64,000 nucleotides of DNA, from positions 1-64,000 of the forward strand of contig DASTAW010000002.1 of NCBI GenBank assembly GCA_035712365.1. The letters run 5' to 3'. Both the position numbers and the translations under genes were made by a program. The DNA comes from Terriglobia bacterium. GTDB taxonomy: Bacteria > Acidobacteriota > Terriglobia > UBA7540. The notes beneath the pieces were generated by a model. That model did not search any database. It saw only the letters and a program-made list of their open reading frames with translations, and was not told where the DNA came from. Of the stretch, positions 33,762-42,535 are shown in pieces; positions within the stretch are counted from its first letter, which is position 1, and every line of letters starts with the position of its first letter.

Positions 33762-34877
33762 TCAATTGCGCGCCGCGCTGCGGAACTGGGGCAGATAAGG
33801 AGAGCTGGCAAGCTGGCCCTCAAACCGCTCGGCCCAGCGGCCGGGAATGGATGAATTGCACGACGGGCAGCGACCCTCGGACGTAATCAGATATTTTGAA
33901 ATGTGGTAGCCGTAACGTTCGATGAGCGTCTTGCCGCAGACTGGGCAGTGCGTGTCTTCAAGGTCGCCCACCCGGCCCGGCATGTTGCCCGCGTACACGA
34001 AGCGCAACCCTGCGACCCGGCCGACGTCCGCTGCCCGCCGCAACATGTCCGGCGTGGTGTCCGCGGGATCCGTCATCTTGTAATCCTTGTGGAAGGCAGT
34101 AACGTGCCAAGGTATGTCGGGTGAAACGCTTACAAGAAATTTCGCCAGCCGCATGAGTTCCTCGTCGGAATCGTTGAATCCCTTGATCAGCAGCGTTACG
34201 ATCTCCACCCAGAAGCCCAGTTCATACGTCCGCCGGATGCTATCCAGGATAGGCTGTATGCGCCCGCCCAATTGCCGGTAGTGGCGGTCATCGAAACTCT
34301 TCAGGTCGATTTTATAGAGATCAATCCAGGGACGTAGGTATTCCAGTGCTTCCGGAGTTGCGTTGCCGTTTGAGACATATGCGGTCTTCAATCCCGCGTG
34401 GCGAGCTTCCTTAAAGACGGCCACGGCCCACTCGCTGGTGATCAGCGGCTCATTGTATGTGCTCACCATGACCTTGGCGCCCTGGACGACCGCGTCCTCC
34501 ACCAGCAATTCCGGTGTTGCCCCGAGAGGCGACGAAACGGCCCGAGGATCGCGAAGGGCCTGAGAAGTTACCCAGTTCTGGCAGTATGAACAATGGAGGT
34601 CGCAACCGAGCATGCCGAAGCTGTAAGCCAGAGCTCCAGGATAGGCGTGATTGAACGGTTTTTTTTCAATCGGATCGCACTGGACCCCACCGACATAGCC
34701 CCACGGAACGTAGAGCTTTCCGTTGCGGTTGAAGCGCACCTTGCAAACGCCTGACTGGCCGTCAGGTATAGGACAGCGGTGGCCGCATGCCACGCAGCGG
34801 ACAAAGCCTTTGTCCATCCTTTCGCACAGGTCGCCTTCTCGGATGGATTTCTGCAGGATGTCGCTGAGTGTTTTCAT
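33762..34877 (-). CDS. amrS: AmmeMemoRadiSam system radical SAM enzyme AmrS
   Basis: A 371-residue radical SAM protein of the AmrS family, related to pyruvate formate-lyase activating enzymes; the function of the family is still unsettled. An N-terminal cysteine box (RCVACGHRCPIPDGQSGVC) precedes the radical SAM motif GCDLHCSYC (Cys92, 96, 99). A C-terminal zinc-ribbon-like pair is seen: HCPVCGKTL and RCPSCNSS. The partner AmrA and MEMO-type proteins are not in the window. The gene is single, with a TATAAT box upstream. Confidence 0.9.
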   Translation of the reverse strand: MKTLSDILQKSIREGDLCERMDKGFVRCVACGHRCPIPDGQSGVCKVRFNRNGKLYVPWGYVGGVQCDPIEKKPFNHAYPGALAYSFGMLGCDLHCSYCQNWVTSQALRDPRAVSSPLGATPELLVEDAVVQGAKVMVSTYNEPLITSEWAVAVFKEARHAGLKTAYVSNGNATPEALEYLRPWIDLYKIDLKSFDDRHYRQLGGRIQPILDSIRRTYELGFWVEIVTLLIKGFNDSDEELMRLAKFLVSVSPDIPWHVTAFHKDYKMTDPADTTPDMLRRAADVGRVAGLRFVYAGNMPGRVGDLEDTHCPVCGKTLIERYGYHISKYLITSEGRCPSCNSSIPGRWAERFEGQLASSPYLPQFRSAARN

Positions 34878-34913
34878 AGCTTGCCAGCGTCGGAAGCCGG
34901 CGCTTCTATTGAT

Positions 34914-34919
34914 ATTATA
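34914..34919 (-). promoter_or_regulatory. Candidate -10 box for amrS
   Basis: On the minus strand TATAAT matches the consensus perfectly and would put the transcription start about 30 nt before the amrS ATG. I see no good -35 element at 16-18 bp, so the call rests on the -10 box and its position alone. Confidence 0.35.
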
Positions 34920-35106
34920 CTCGCCCTTAACTTTTGCGGGAGCGCGTCAGCGGAGATGGACAAACCCACATGAATGGATTCTGAAGAACCGAAAGGCGAC
35001 CGCCAGGCCCTGGCTTTGTGGCAAGTGCGCCGCGACCCTCTGCACGTTAAGTTCGGCGCGGTTTGAGACGCGGCCGGGAATTCAGGAAGTCATAGCAGGG
35101 CAGGGC

Positions 35107-35553
35107 CTACTTTTTCCTGAGGGCCCCAATGCGTTCCCTGGAAGCGCCAATTGCCTCTGGAGCGCGCTTATTCATCCACTCCTCATAGCTTTCCGCCATC
35201 TTTTCCAAATTTTTCCAAAGGAAAGGGTTCTTAAAACTGTCGCGTAAAGCGGGCACCAGCAGTTTAATCTTTTCCCACACAACGAAGAATTCGCCTGTGT
35301 TCTGGAAAAAGAAATCCTGCTCAATCAGCCCGCTGTTGACGATCGACCCCACCATCTCCCAATACGTCACCACCATCCGGGTGAAGGCATTCTCCTCGGA
35401 ATCCGGCGGGTACTTTTTAACATAATCATCGCTGGGCTTAACCTCGAACTCGCGAATGAACCAGTCCCGTGCGCGGCGTAATTTCTCTTCGCGGCGCAAA
35501 TCATAAAGCCTCAGCATCAGCTCTGCGTCGTGATGATCTACACTCACTCTCAC
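35107..35553 (-). CDS. Conserved-looking hypothetical protein
   Basis: About 148 residues, charged and helical, with no signal peptide. It begins RVSVDHHDAELMLRLYDLRREEKLRRARDW-like and carries several conserved-looking Trp and aromatic residues (DWFIREF, TYWEMVG, PFLWKNLEKM). I do not recognise a family. A GTG at 35553 has GGAGG just upstream on the minus strand, and is favoured over ATG 35583, which leaves that sequence inside the gene. It is 57 nt downstream of the GNAT gene on the same strand. Confidence 0.65.
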   Translation of the reverse strand: MRVSVDHHDAELMLRLYDLRREEKLRRARDWFIREFEVKPSDDYVKKYPPDSEENAFTRMVVTYWEMVGSIVNSGLIEQDFFFQNTGEFFVVWEKIKLLVPALRDSFKNPFLWKNLEKMAESYEEWMNKRAPEAIGASRERIGALRKK

Positions 35554-35610
35554 ATTTCCTCCATGTTTAACAGGATCAGTCAAGATTTTAACGGCAACCG
35601 TCCTCTTAGC

Positions 35611-36474
35611 TCAAGTTTCTGTCGCGCTGCCGTTGCCAGGCGGCTTCTGCACCAGCGCCGCCCGCGTGTAGAGCACCTGAAATCCGCGGCGTTCAGCATT
35701 GCGCTGGGAAGTTGATCCCGGCTGGGTTACAACCCGCGCCAGGTCGCAGCCGGCGCTCAATGCGTGTGCGAGCCGCGCAAAATGGAGGGCCGAATGTGCT
35801 CCCCGCCGGCGAAAAGCTGCGAGTGTGCTGGCGCCGTTCAACATCGCCACGCATTCGTGGATAAACAGGCTTCCGCCCCCGATCATTCGTCCGCCAAGGG
35901 AAGCCGCAAAAGTAGAGTATCCTTTCGCCTCTTCCCCTGCCATGAGTAATCGGATGAAAGCCTCATCCAGCTTCAAATTGCTGCCCGCTGGCATAAATTC
36001 GGGCTGCTCGATAAAACCGCGAGCCACTGTTTCTGCCCACTCGCGGCCCTCGCCTCGCTGAACGGGCCGGACCTCAACCTCGCTGGCGGGCGCGCATGCC
36101 ACCGATTGGGCGTCGAGCGGCATCGCCAGGACGTTCTCCATTTCAGCGACAGTATATCCGCGCCTCGACAATCCTTCGAGGAGCGAAGGGTGCGCCAGGG
36201 GACAAACCACTACCTGCGCCCGGCTATTTCGCGAGAAGAAGAAATCTTCAATCGCGTCAAACTCGTCCCCGCCCACAGACCCGCGGATTCCCGCTCCCTG
36301 GACCTGCGTTACAGGGGAATCGCGTCCGGCAAAGACCGCACATCCGCCAGCGACTTCCAGCCACGCGACCCTGTCAGCCGGAAATAGCCGCTGATAGCCC
36401 TCCGCCCAGGCGCGCGCGCCGGCGGCTTCACCGCCTTCGATTCGGCAGGCCAAGGCGTGACCGGCGTGGATCAT
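35611..36474 (-). CDS. GNAT-family N-acetyltransferase
   Basis: A 287-residue protein with the acetyl-CoA-binding GNAT fold in its C-terminal half: GASTLAAFRRRGAHSALHFA carries the pyrophosphate-binding Arg/Gly-rich loop, and TQPGSTSQRNAERRGFQVLYTR is the classic end of the fold. The N-terminal half is a less conserved second GNAT-like domain. Acceptor unknown. It lies upstream of the hypothetical gene at 35107. Confidence 0.8.
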   Translation of the reverse strand: MIHAGHALACRIEGGEAAGARAWAEGYQRLFPADRVAWLEVAGGCAVFAGRDSPVTQVQGAGIRGSVGGDEFDAIEDFFFSRNSRAQVVVCPLAHPSLLEGLSRRGYTVAEMENVLAMPLDAQSVACAPASEVEVRPVQRGEGREWAETVARGFIEQPEFMPAGSNLKLDEAFIRLLMAGEEAKGYSTFAASLGGRMIGGGSLFIHECVAMLNGASTLAAFRRRGAHSALHFARLAHALSAGCDLARVVTQPGSTSQRNAERRGFQVLYTRAALVQKPPGNGSATET

Positions 36475-36598
36475 TCGAGACTCCCAGCTCTTGCTGCTGT
36501 CATGCGGCTGTGCCGCAAGCTTCCTGCACTGGCAAGCGCCCGTTTCAGTGCCTGTCTATCGTGCTGACGCGGCGCGGCCGTTTCCGGCCCCCAGATTT

Positions 36599-38494
36599 TC
36601 ACTTCGGGATCACGGGCAGGACCACGTGCGAAGGGTGGGCCTTGTCCATATAGATGGTGTTCATGGTTGCCACCGCTCCGCGTTCGTCGCCGAGCGCAGC
36701 GCCGGTATTTGGGTTCAGATCAAAGCGCGGAAAATTGCTGCTGGAAATGTCCAGCCGGATGCGATGGCCGGCCTTGAAAACGTTTGAAGTGGGATAAAGG
36801 TGAATGGTGAATTCGTAAATCTGGCCCGGCTTCATCAGCGCGGGCTTCTGGAGCGAATCACGGTAGCGCGCTCGGATGATGCCGTCCTCCAGGTTCATGT
36901 CAATGCCCGCCGGGAAATCGTTGTTCGGGGGATGCACATCAATCAGCTTGGCGGTGAAATCCGTATCAACCGCGGCTGACGAAGCCCAGAGCTTCACATC
37001 AATCGGCCCGGTCACTTCAACGTCGTGATCGAGTGGCGGCGTCGTAAATACCACCACGTCCTGCCGCGCGGAAAGTGGACGCGTGTCTTTGCAGTTCCAG
37101 ACAGCGGACGAGCATTTCTGGTCCCACGCCCCCTGCAGCATGATGCCATCGCCCGACGAGATGTTGCCACCAATCGTCGGCACCGGATTCGCAGGATCGT
37201 ACTTGTAGGTGATTTTGACATCCGATTCGGAAGGCCCGTCAGTAGACAGCGTGCCGTTGCGGTGGAGATAGAAGGAGGTCCAGCGCGTGCGGGCGAGCGG
37301 CCATTCATGCTCATCTCGCCAGTAGCCGCCGTGCTCGTGCGTGCCGTCGCCAAGCTTTGCCTCGCTGCCGCCGCCCATCACAAAGATCTTGACGGGGGCA
37401 TCGTTCTCAACTCCGTTCGCGATCCCTTTAAGCCAATGGTCGTACCAGCGCAAGCCGAACGCTTCCTGGTCGATCGCGGCGCTCGGCCCGAAATCCACCT
37501 GACCGTTCGAGCGACGTTCGTGCATGCCGTGAATCCACGGCCCGAGGATCATTTTTACAGGACCCTTCTTTGCCTTCGACAGCGCCATGTAGGTCATGGT
37601 TGTCTGGAGGTCCCAGGAGTCGTACCAGCCGCCGATCAGATACGTGGGAACGTCTTTGTAGCGGGCCACGTTGTCAACCACGTTAAAGCCGGGCTGCTTC
37701 CACAGGGGATCTTCGGGTCCGTGGCTCAGCTCAAACACCAGCCAGTCTTCGTACTCAGGCGCAATTTTGAACGGTGTTGTGCCTTTGCGGATGGGAAGGT
37801 CCATCAAGTATTCGCGCACGTGCTGATGCGCCTCTTCCAGCACAGCCCGGATTTCGGGATCGCGCGCCTCCCGGCTGCCCAGAGGAGCTGTGAAGAAGAT
37901 CCAGTTGACGAACCGTAGCTCCAGGGCCCCGCCGTTCCGAATTCCAAAATAGCCTGCATTGGCCACGGCGTCCGCGGGTATGGTTGCCGTCAGGCCTGGC
38001 GCACCGGTTTCCGCCATGGCGTGCTGCGTTCCGCCCACATACGAGGTCCCGATCATGGCGAACTTTCCGCTGCTCCATGGCTGCGCCACGAGCCATTTGG
38101 CGGTGTCGTAACCGTCGTTCACGTCGTCAGTCATCATGTGCCAGACGCCCTCGGAATGATACCGGCCACGCGTGTCCTGTGCGACATATATATATCCGTG
38201 GCCGGCATAAAAAGCCGCGAGATCCTCGGAATGATCTTTGTCGTATGGCGTTCGTTCCAGAATCGCCGGAAGCTTTCCTTCGGTGCGCGCTCCATTCCGA
38301 GCAGGGAAATAAACGTCGGTAGCGAGCCGGACCCCATCCCGCATGGAAATCATCACGTTCTTGAGAACCGCATAAGATTTCGGCCCATCCGCACTTGGCT
38401 GGCCACTCAGCGCACGATCGCGCGCTACGAGAATGGCGCAGGCCAGAAGCATTGCCAGCAGCAATGCCCGGCAGAAGGAATCGATGGGTCGCAT
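36599..38494 (-). CDS. CocE/NonD-family serine hydrolase, secreted
   Basis: An alpha/beta-hydrolase of the X-Pro dipeptidyl-peptidase/cocaine-esterase type (631 residues). The N-terminal hydrophobic segment (about 8-23) is a signal peptide. The N-terminal domain has KNVMISMRDGVRLATDVYFP and the oxyanion-side RTPYDK; the nucleophile elbow is MIGTSYVGG (Ser151). The C-terminal jelly-roll ends with HRIRLDISSSNFPRFDLNPN, a strong family signature. Substrates are probably esters or N-blocked amides. It is monocistronic. Confidence 0.88.
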   Translation of the reverse strand: MRPIDSFCRALLLAMLLACAILVARDRALSGQPSADGPKSYAVLKNVMISMRDGVRLATDVYFPARNGARTEGKLPAILERTPYDKDHSEDLAAFYAGHGYIYVAQDTRGRYHSEGVWHMMTDDVNDGYDTAKWLVAQPWSSGKFAMIGTSYVGGTQHAMAETGAPGLTATIPADAVANAGYFGIRNGGALELRFVNWIFFTAPLGSREARDPEIRAVLEEAHQHVREYLMDLPIRKGTTPFKIAPEYEDWLVFELSHGPEDPLWKQPGFNVVDNVARYKDVPTYLIGGWYDSWDLQTTMTYMALSKAKKGPVKMILGPWIHGMHERRSNGQVDFGPSAAIDQEAFGLRWYDHWLKGIANGVENDAPVKIFVMGGGSEAKLGDGTHEHGGYWRDEHEWPLARTRWTSFYLHRNGTLSTDGPSESDVKITYKYDPANPVPTIGGNISSGDGIMLQGAWDQKCSSAVWNCKDTRPLSARQDVVVFTTPPLDHDVEVTGPIDVKLWASSAAVDTDFTAKLIDVHPPNNDFPAGIDMNLEDGIIRARYRDSLQKPALMKPGQIYEFTIHLYPTSNVFKAGHRIRLDISSSNFPRFDLNPNTGAALGDERGAVATMNTIYMDKAHPSHVVLPVIPK

Positions 38495-38566
38495 GAGTGC
38501 CTCCAGAGGGCACCGATCGTATCACAACTGCTGCATCAGCGTGCGATCCTGCTTATGCCCGCGGCT

Positions 38567-39157
38567 TCAACTCGATGCTGCCTTTTTGAGGAAATAGCGG
38601 TGGATGGTTTCGTCGGCAGTCAACTCCGGGTGGAAAGTGGCAGCCAGCAGATTGCCTTGCTCCACCAGAACAGGCAATTCTCCAGTGCGGCCCAGGACTT
38701 TAACCTCCTTGCCGACGCGGCGGATGATGGGAGCGCGGATAAAAACCATTTCCACTGGGTGGGCGGAAATTTCCGGGCATTCGCCCTGCTGGACGGAACT
38801 GTCCACTTGTCGCCCGTAAGCATTACGCTCAATGGAAATGTCGATCAACCCCAGGCGTTCCTGTTCCGGGTTGAGGACTTCCTTGGCCATCAGGATCGCG
38901 CCGGCACACGTGCCGAAGACGGGCTTGTTCTCTTTTGCGAAACTCTGGATGGCGTCGCCGATTTTTCGTTCGGCCAGAAACTTCAGCATGGTGGTGGTCT
39001 CGCCGCCGGGCAGGATGAGCGCATCGATATCGGCAAAGTCTTCCACGTGCTTCACCAGTTTCCATGGAACGCCGATCCGGTCCAGCATCCGGGCGTGCAT
39101 GGCGAAGTCACCCTGGACCGCGAGAATGCCAATCGTTTTCTGTTCCTTGCTTCCCAT
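38567..39157 (-). CDS. pdxT: Pyridoxal 5'-phosphate synthase glutaminase subunit PdxT
   Basis: The class I glutaminase that delivers ammonia to PdxS for de novo pyridoxal 5'-phosphate synthesis. The 196-residue length is normal. It starts with IGILAVQGDFAMHA, has PGGETTTMLKF, the nucleophile Cys84 in GTCAGAILMA, and the His-Glu pair in TFHPELTAD. Unlike many bacteria, where pdxT directly follows pdxS, the two genes here are 2.2 kb apart with proline dehydrogenase, OsmC and DinB genes between, all on the minus strand. Confidence 0.93.
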   Translation of the reverse strand: MGSKEQKTIGILAVQGDFAMHARMLDRIGVPWKLVKHVEDFADIDALILPGGETTTMLKFLAERKIGDAIQSFAKENKPVFGTCAGAILMAKEVLNPEQERLGLIDISIERNAYGRQVDSSVQQGECPEISAHPVEMVFIRAPIIRRVGKEVKVLGRTGELPVLVEQGNLLAATFHPELTADETIHRYFLKKAASS

Positions 39158-39194
39158 GGTGTTGGCCCCGGCTTGAGGGCCCGAGGCGAGTACC

Positions 39195-40127
39195 TCATCC
39201 TCCCAGAAGATTCCTGATCACAAATCCAATGTTTTCGGGCCGCTCGGCCAGCCGCCGCATGTACCACGGAAACCAGAACGTTCCGTAGGAGATCAGCACG
39301 GTGGATCTCCATCCCTCTCGCGCCAGCCGGAGCTGCTCCGCCCGTTGAATGCCGTACAACATCACAAACTGAAAGTCTGCCGCGGTCAATGTTTCGGCAC
39401 GCGCCAGTGCTTCCACGCGGTGGATGAGATTGACATCGTGCGTAGCAATTGCCGTGCGAACACCGCCGCTTCTCGCCTGTCTGTTCAGGAGCCTGGCAGC
39501 CAGAACAAAGTAGTTTTCGTCCACGTCCGCTTTTCGAGGGAAGGCCACTCTGGCCGGTTCAAGGTATGCGCCCTTCACCAGCCGGACGGCCGGGCCCATC
39601 GGCAGCAGTGAAGCCAGGTCGTCGTCGGTCCGATAAAGATACGCCTGGAGGCAGACGCCGACGTTGGAATAGGTCCGCCGAAGCCTGCGGTACAAACCGA
39701 GCGTCGCATCCACGTATCTGCTAGATTCCATATCAATCCAGACGATGGAGTCCGAGCCGGCCGCCTGAATGAGCTTCTCAACATTGGCCTGGCAAAGTTC
39801 ACGGCTGAGATCGAGGCCCAGGTGAGTCAGCTTCACGGAGAGTTCAGACCCGAGGCCGCTCTCTCGCACCCGCTCAAGAGCGCCCAGATAATGCCGGGTG
39901 ACGGTTTCGGCTTCCCCGGCGGTCGAGACGTTTTCGCCAAGGTGCGTCAGCACTGTGCCCAGACCCTGACTTTCCAGATTGCGCGCGGCGGCCAGAGCGT
40001 CTCCAAGTTCTTCGCCCGGCATGAATCGCGCCACGCTGCGGCGGACAAATTTGTACCGGGCCGCACGCTCGCGCAACCAGTTGTTTCGAGAAGCCCACAA
40101 CAAGGCCCCTCGCATCGTTCCCGGCAT
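39195..40127 (-). CDS. Proline dehydrogenase (monofunctional, FAD)
   Basis: Oxidises L-proline to pyrroline-5-carboxylate, feeding electrons to quinone. The 310-residue TIM-barrel protein corresponds to the catalytic core of PutA: ELSVKLTHLGLD, VWIDMESSRYVDAT, RLVKGAYLEP, IATHDVNLIHR, and the substrate-binding FWFPWYMRRLAERPEN, with the two arginines that clasp proline's carboxylate. The P5C dehydrogenase partner is not in the window. It lies 37 nt before pdxT on the same strand, possibly co-transcribed. Confidence 0.88.
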   Translation of the reverse strand: MPGTMRGALLWASRNNWLRERAARYKFVRRSVARFMPGEELGDALAAARNLESQGLGTVLTHLGENVSTAGEAETVTRHYLGALERVRESGLGSELSVKLTHLGLDLSRELCQANVEKLIQAAGSDSIVWIDMESSRYVDATLGLYRRLRRTYSNVGVCLQAYLYRTDDDLASLLPMGPAVRLVKGAYLEPARVAFPRKADVDENYFVLAARLLNRQARSGGVRTAIATHDVNLIHRVEALARAETLTAADFQFVMLYGIQRAEQLRLAREGWRSTVLISYGTFWFPWYMRRLAERPENIGFVIRNLLGG

Positions 40128-40219
40128 GGGTTCAGGCTCTCAGCATGAAAAGTTGCCAGCAGCCAGGCGCCAGGGCATTGCTTTGCGTGGCCGGTGCATA
40201 GCTGCGGCGGGACCTGCGG

Positions 40220-40648
40220 TTACTGGACGAGCCTGGCTTTCAGTTTGATGGTGGTTCCAGCCAGTGCTTTTGATACCGGGCAGCCCTTCTTGGCCGCTTC
40301 CGCCAGCTCCTGGAATTTGGCTTCGTCAATCCCGGGAATCTGTGCTTCTGTTTCAAGATCAATGCTGGTAATGGCGAAACCTGCCTCCACTTTGTCGAAG
40401 TGAACGGAGGCGGTTGTGTGAACGCTCTTCGGCGTGAACCCGGCCTTGCCGACGGTCGCAGAGAAGGCCATGGAGTAGCACCCCGCATGCGCGGCTGCGA
40501 TGAGTTCCTCGGGGTTCGTGCCTGCGCCGTTCTCCATCCGTGATTTGAAGGTGAACGGGCCGTCATAGGAGCCCGTGGCCATTTTCATGTGACCGTTCCC
40601 CTCAAGAAGTGTTCCGTTCCATTGTGCTTCAGCCTTGCGAACTGGCAT
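40220..40648 (-). CDS. OsmC-family peroxiredoxin-like protein
   Basis: A cytoplasmic thiol peroxidase-like protein that reduces organic hydroperoxides. The 142-residue protein has both catalytic cysteines: AAAHAGCYSMAFS (Cys57) and AKKGCPVSKA (Cys123). It is the OsmC branch, shown by GTNPEELIAAAHAGC. The start MPVRKAEAQWNG fits the family. It stands alone within the minus-strand gene run. Confidence 0.9.
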   Translation of the reverse strand: MPVRKAEAQWNGTLLEGNGHMKMATGSYDGPFTFKSRMENGAGTNPEELIAAAHAGCYSMAFSATVGKAGFTPKSVHTTASVHFDKVEAGFAITSIDLETEAQIPGIDEAKFQELAEAAKKGCPVSKALAGTTIKLKARLVQ

Positions 40649-40798
40649 GCTTCCTCCCTTTGTATGCTGAATTCAAGATCAATTGGTGCTGCAAAAAGCC
40701 CGTGTGGTGGTCATCTCGGTCCGTTACGCCAAATTGCCCACTGAACAACCAGCCGGAGACGAAACTTTAAGCCCGCTGTTCCTGCCGTTGACTCGCAA

Positions 40799-41323
40799 TT
40801 ACCATCCCATGCGGTCGCGCAGCGCAGTGATGTGCGCAACATGATGGCGTCCGTGCCACGCGTAGAGGCTGAGGTAGCGGTCAAGAGACACGATGCCTTG
40901 CTCCGGGTGGTCCATCGTGCGGGCGAAGTCGGCGGCGCTCATCGACTGCAGAAGCGCCACGAAACGCTTATGCACTGAATCAACCAGATTCAGCGATACC
41001 ACGACCGGCGCCGTCTTGGCGTCGGGCAGTTCCGCCCAGCGCTCCTGTTGATACGGCTTGACTGTGGGTTGGTCTTCGGTCATCGCCAGCTTGAAACGGA
41101 TGAATGCGTTCATGTGGCTGTCCGCAAGATGGTGTACCACCTGGCGCACCGTCCATCCGCCCTCGCGGTAGGGCGTGTCGAGCTGCTGTTCTGAAAGCCC
41201 TGTTACTGCGGACCACAAACTCGCCGGGGCATCTTCGATCTGCTGGATGAATGCCTGCCGGTCGCGATCCGAGATCTTCTCGGGCGGCTGGAATTTGCCA
41301 ATGGGATATTGAAGGTCTGTCAT
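40799..41323 (-). CDS. DinB/YfiT-family metal-dependent protein
   Basis: A four-helix-bundle protein of the YfiT/DinB group, which includes bacillithiol and related thiol transferases. The 174-residue protein begins with LQYPIGKFQPPE, a YfiT signature. Metal-binding histidines are in QVVHHLADSH and AWHGRHHVAHITALR. The function in this organism is not predictable, since the cofactor thiol is unknown. Confidence 0.85.
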   Translation of the reverse strand: MTDLQYPIGKFQPPEKISDRDRQAFIQQIEDAPASLWSAVTGLSEQQLDTPYREGGWTVRQVVHHLADSHMNAFIRFKLAMTEDQPTVKPYQQERWAELPDAKTAPVVVSLNLVDSVHKRFVALLQSMSAADFARTMDHPEQGIVSLDRYLSLYAWHGRHHVAHITALRDRMGW

Positions 41324-41342
41324 CGGTTATGCCATTCAGCCG

Positions 41343-41388
41343 TCAGAATTCTGAATTCCAAACTCAGCATTCAGAACTCAGAACTACT
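41343..41388. repeat. Short degenerate TCAGAA/GAATTC repeat
   Basis: Between the DinB-type gene and pdxS, the motif TCAGAA or its relatives (TCAGAATTCTGAATTC, then ATTCAGAACTCAGAAC) recurs about five times in 45 bp. Its head includes the palindrome CAGAATTCTG. It occupies the spacer right after the pdxS stop; function unknown. Confidence 0.5.
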
Positions 41389-42275
41389 TACCATCCGCGC
41401 GTTTGCAGCATCTCTTTCGGGTCCATCTTGGCAACGTCGAGACCGCGCATGGCTTCGCCCAGTTCTTCTGAGCACTCGGCCACGATGGCGGGTTCGTTGT
41501 AGTGTGTTGTGGCGCGAACGATGGCTTTGGCGCGCTTGGCCGGATCGGCCGACTTGAAGATCCCTGAGCCCACAAACACGGCTTCAGCGCCCAGTTGCAT
41601 CACCAGCGAGGCATCAGCCGGAGTGGCAATGCCACCGGCGGAAAAGTTCGGCACCGGCAGTTTACCGTTCTCCGACACCCATTTCACCAGGTCGAGTGGC
41701 GCGCCCAGATCCTTTGCCTTCGCCATGAGTTCTTCCTCGCGCAGCGTTGTCAGCAGGCGAATCTCACTGGTAATAGCGCGCATGTGCCGGACCGCTTCCA
41801 CGATGTTGCCCGAGCCGGCTTCGCCCTTGGTGCGTACCATCGCCGCGCCTTCGCCAATCCTCCTCAGCGCCTCGCCGAGATTGCGAGCGCCGCAAACGAA
41901 CGGGACTTTGTAGGGCCATTTATGGATGTGATGCTCTTCGTCAGCCGGTGTGAGCACTTCGCTCTCATCGATATAATCAACACCCACAGACTCCAGCACC
42001 TGCGCCTCGGCGAAATGGCCGATGCGCGCTTTGGCCATCACCGGAATAGTGACCGCCTTCATGATCTCCTTGATAATCTTGATGGATGCCATGCGGGCCA
42101 CGCCGCCCTCTTTGCGGATGTCCGCAGGGACGCGCTCCAGCGCCATCACCGAGCACGCGCCGGCATCTTCGGCGATTTTGGCCTGCTCGGCGTTCGTGAC
42201 GTCCATGATCACGCCGCCTTTCAGCATTTCGGCCAGGCCGATCTTCAATTTCATTTGCTGGTCATACTCCCACAT
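41388..42275 (-). CDS. pdxS: Pyridoxal 5'-phosphate synthase lyase subunit PdxS
   Basis: Builds pyridoxal 5'-phosphate from ribose 5-phosphate, glyceraldehyde 3-phosphate and ammonia from PdxT. The 295-residue TIM barrel is typical: [18 protein letters not shown], the catalytic lysine region [29 protein letters not shown], the second lysine in [12 protein letters not shown], and [17 protein letters not shown] 42275 follows GAGGAGGAG, a very strong ribosome-binding site. A 16-bp perfect palindrome lies 25 nt upstream. Confidence 0.95.
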   Translation of the reverse strand: MWEYDQQMKLKIGLAEMLKGGVIMDVTNAEQAKIAEDAGACSVMALERVPADIRKEGGVARMASIKIIKEIMKAVTIPVMAKARIGHFAEAQVLESVGVDYIDESEVLTPADEEHHIHKWPYKVPFVCGARNLGEALRRIGEGAAMVRTKGEAGSGNIVEAVRHMRAITSEIRLLTTLREEELMAKAKDLGAPLDLVKWVSENGKLPVPNFSAGGIATPADASLVMQLGAEAVFVGSGIFKSADPAKRAKAIVRATTHYNEPAIVAECSEELGEAMRGLDVAKMDPKEMLQTRGW

Positions 42276-42299
42276 CGCTCCTCCTCACCAGAACGCAGT

Positions 42300-42315
42300 T
42301 CGGTTTGCAAACCGA
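42300..42315. promoter_or_regulatory. 16-bp perfect palindrome upstream of pdxS
   Basis: TCGGTTTGCAAACCGA is fully self-complementary. It is 25 nt before the pdxS ATG, just beyond the ribosome-binding site, where a repressor would block transcription or where an mRNA hairpin would form. No regulator gene is adjacent. Confidence 0.45.
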
Positions 42316-42535
42316 TGGCGGTGCGAGAGCCGCCCAATACTGTGTGCGGGCGCTCTTTTTGTTTCGAGCGCACCCGGCAAATCGCAGGGAATGGGCCCCA
42401 GTCACTGTTTATCTTTCAATTGCCGATGAGGCCAGGCCATCAGCGCTCCGCATACTTCATTATTGGCCGAATAGCGTAAATTGGCAATTGGCAGAGAGGT
42501 TTCGCCGCCAGAGGACGGCCTTTTTCTTCATGTAC

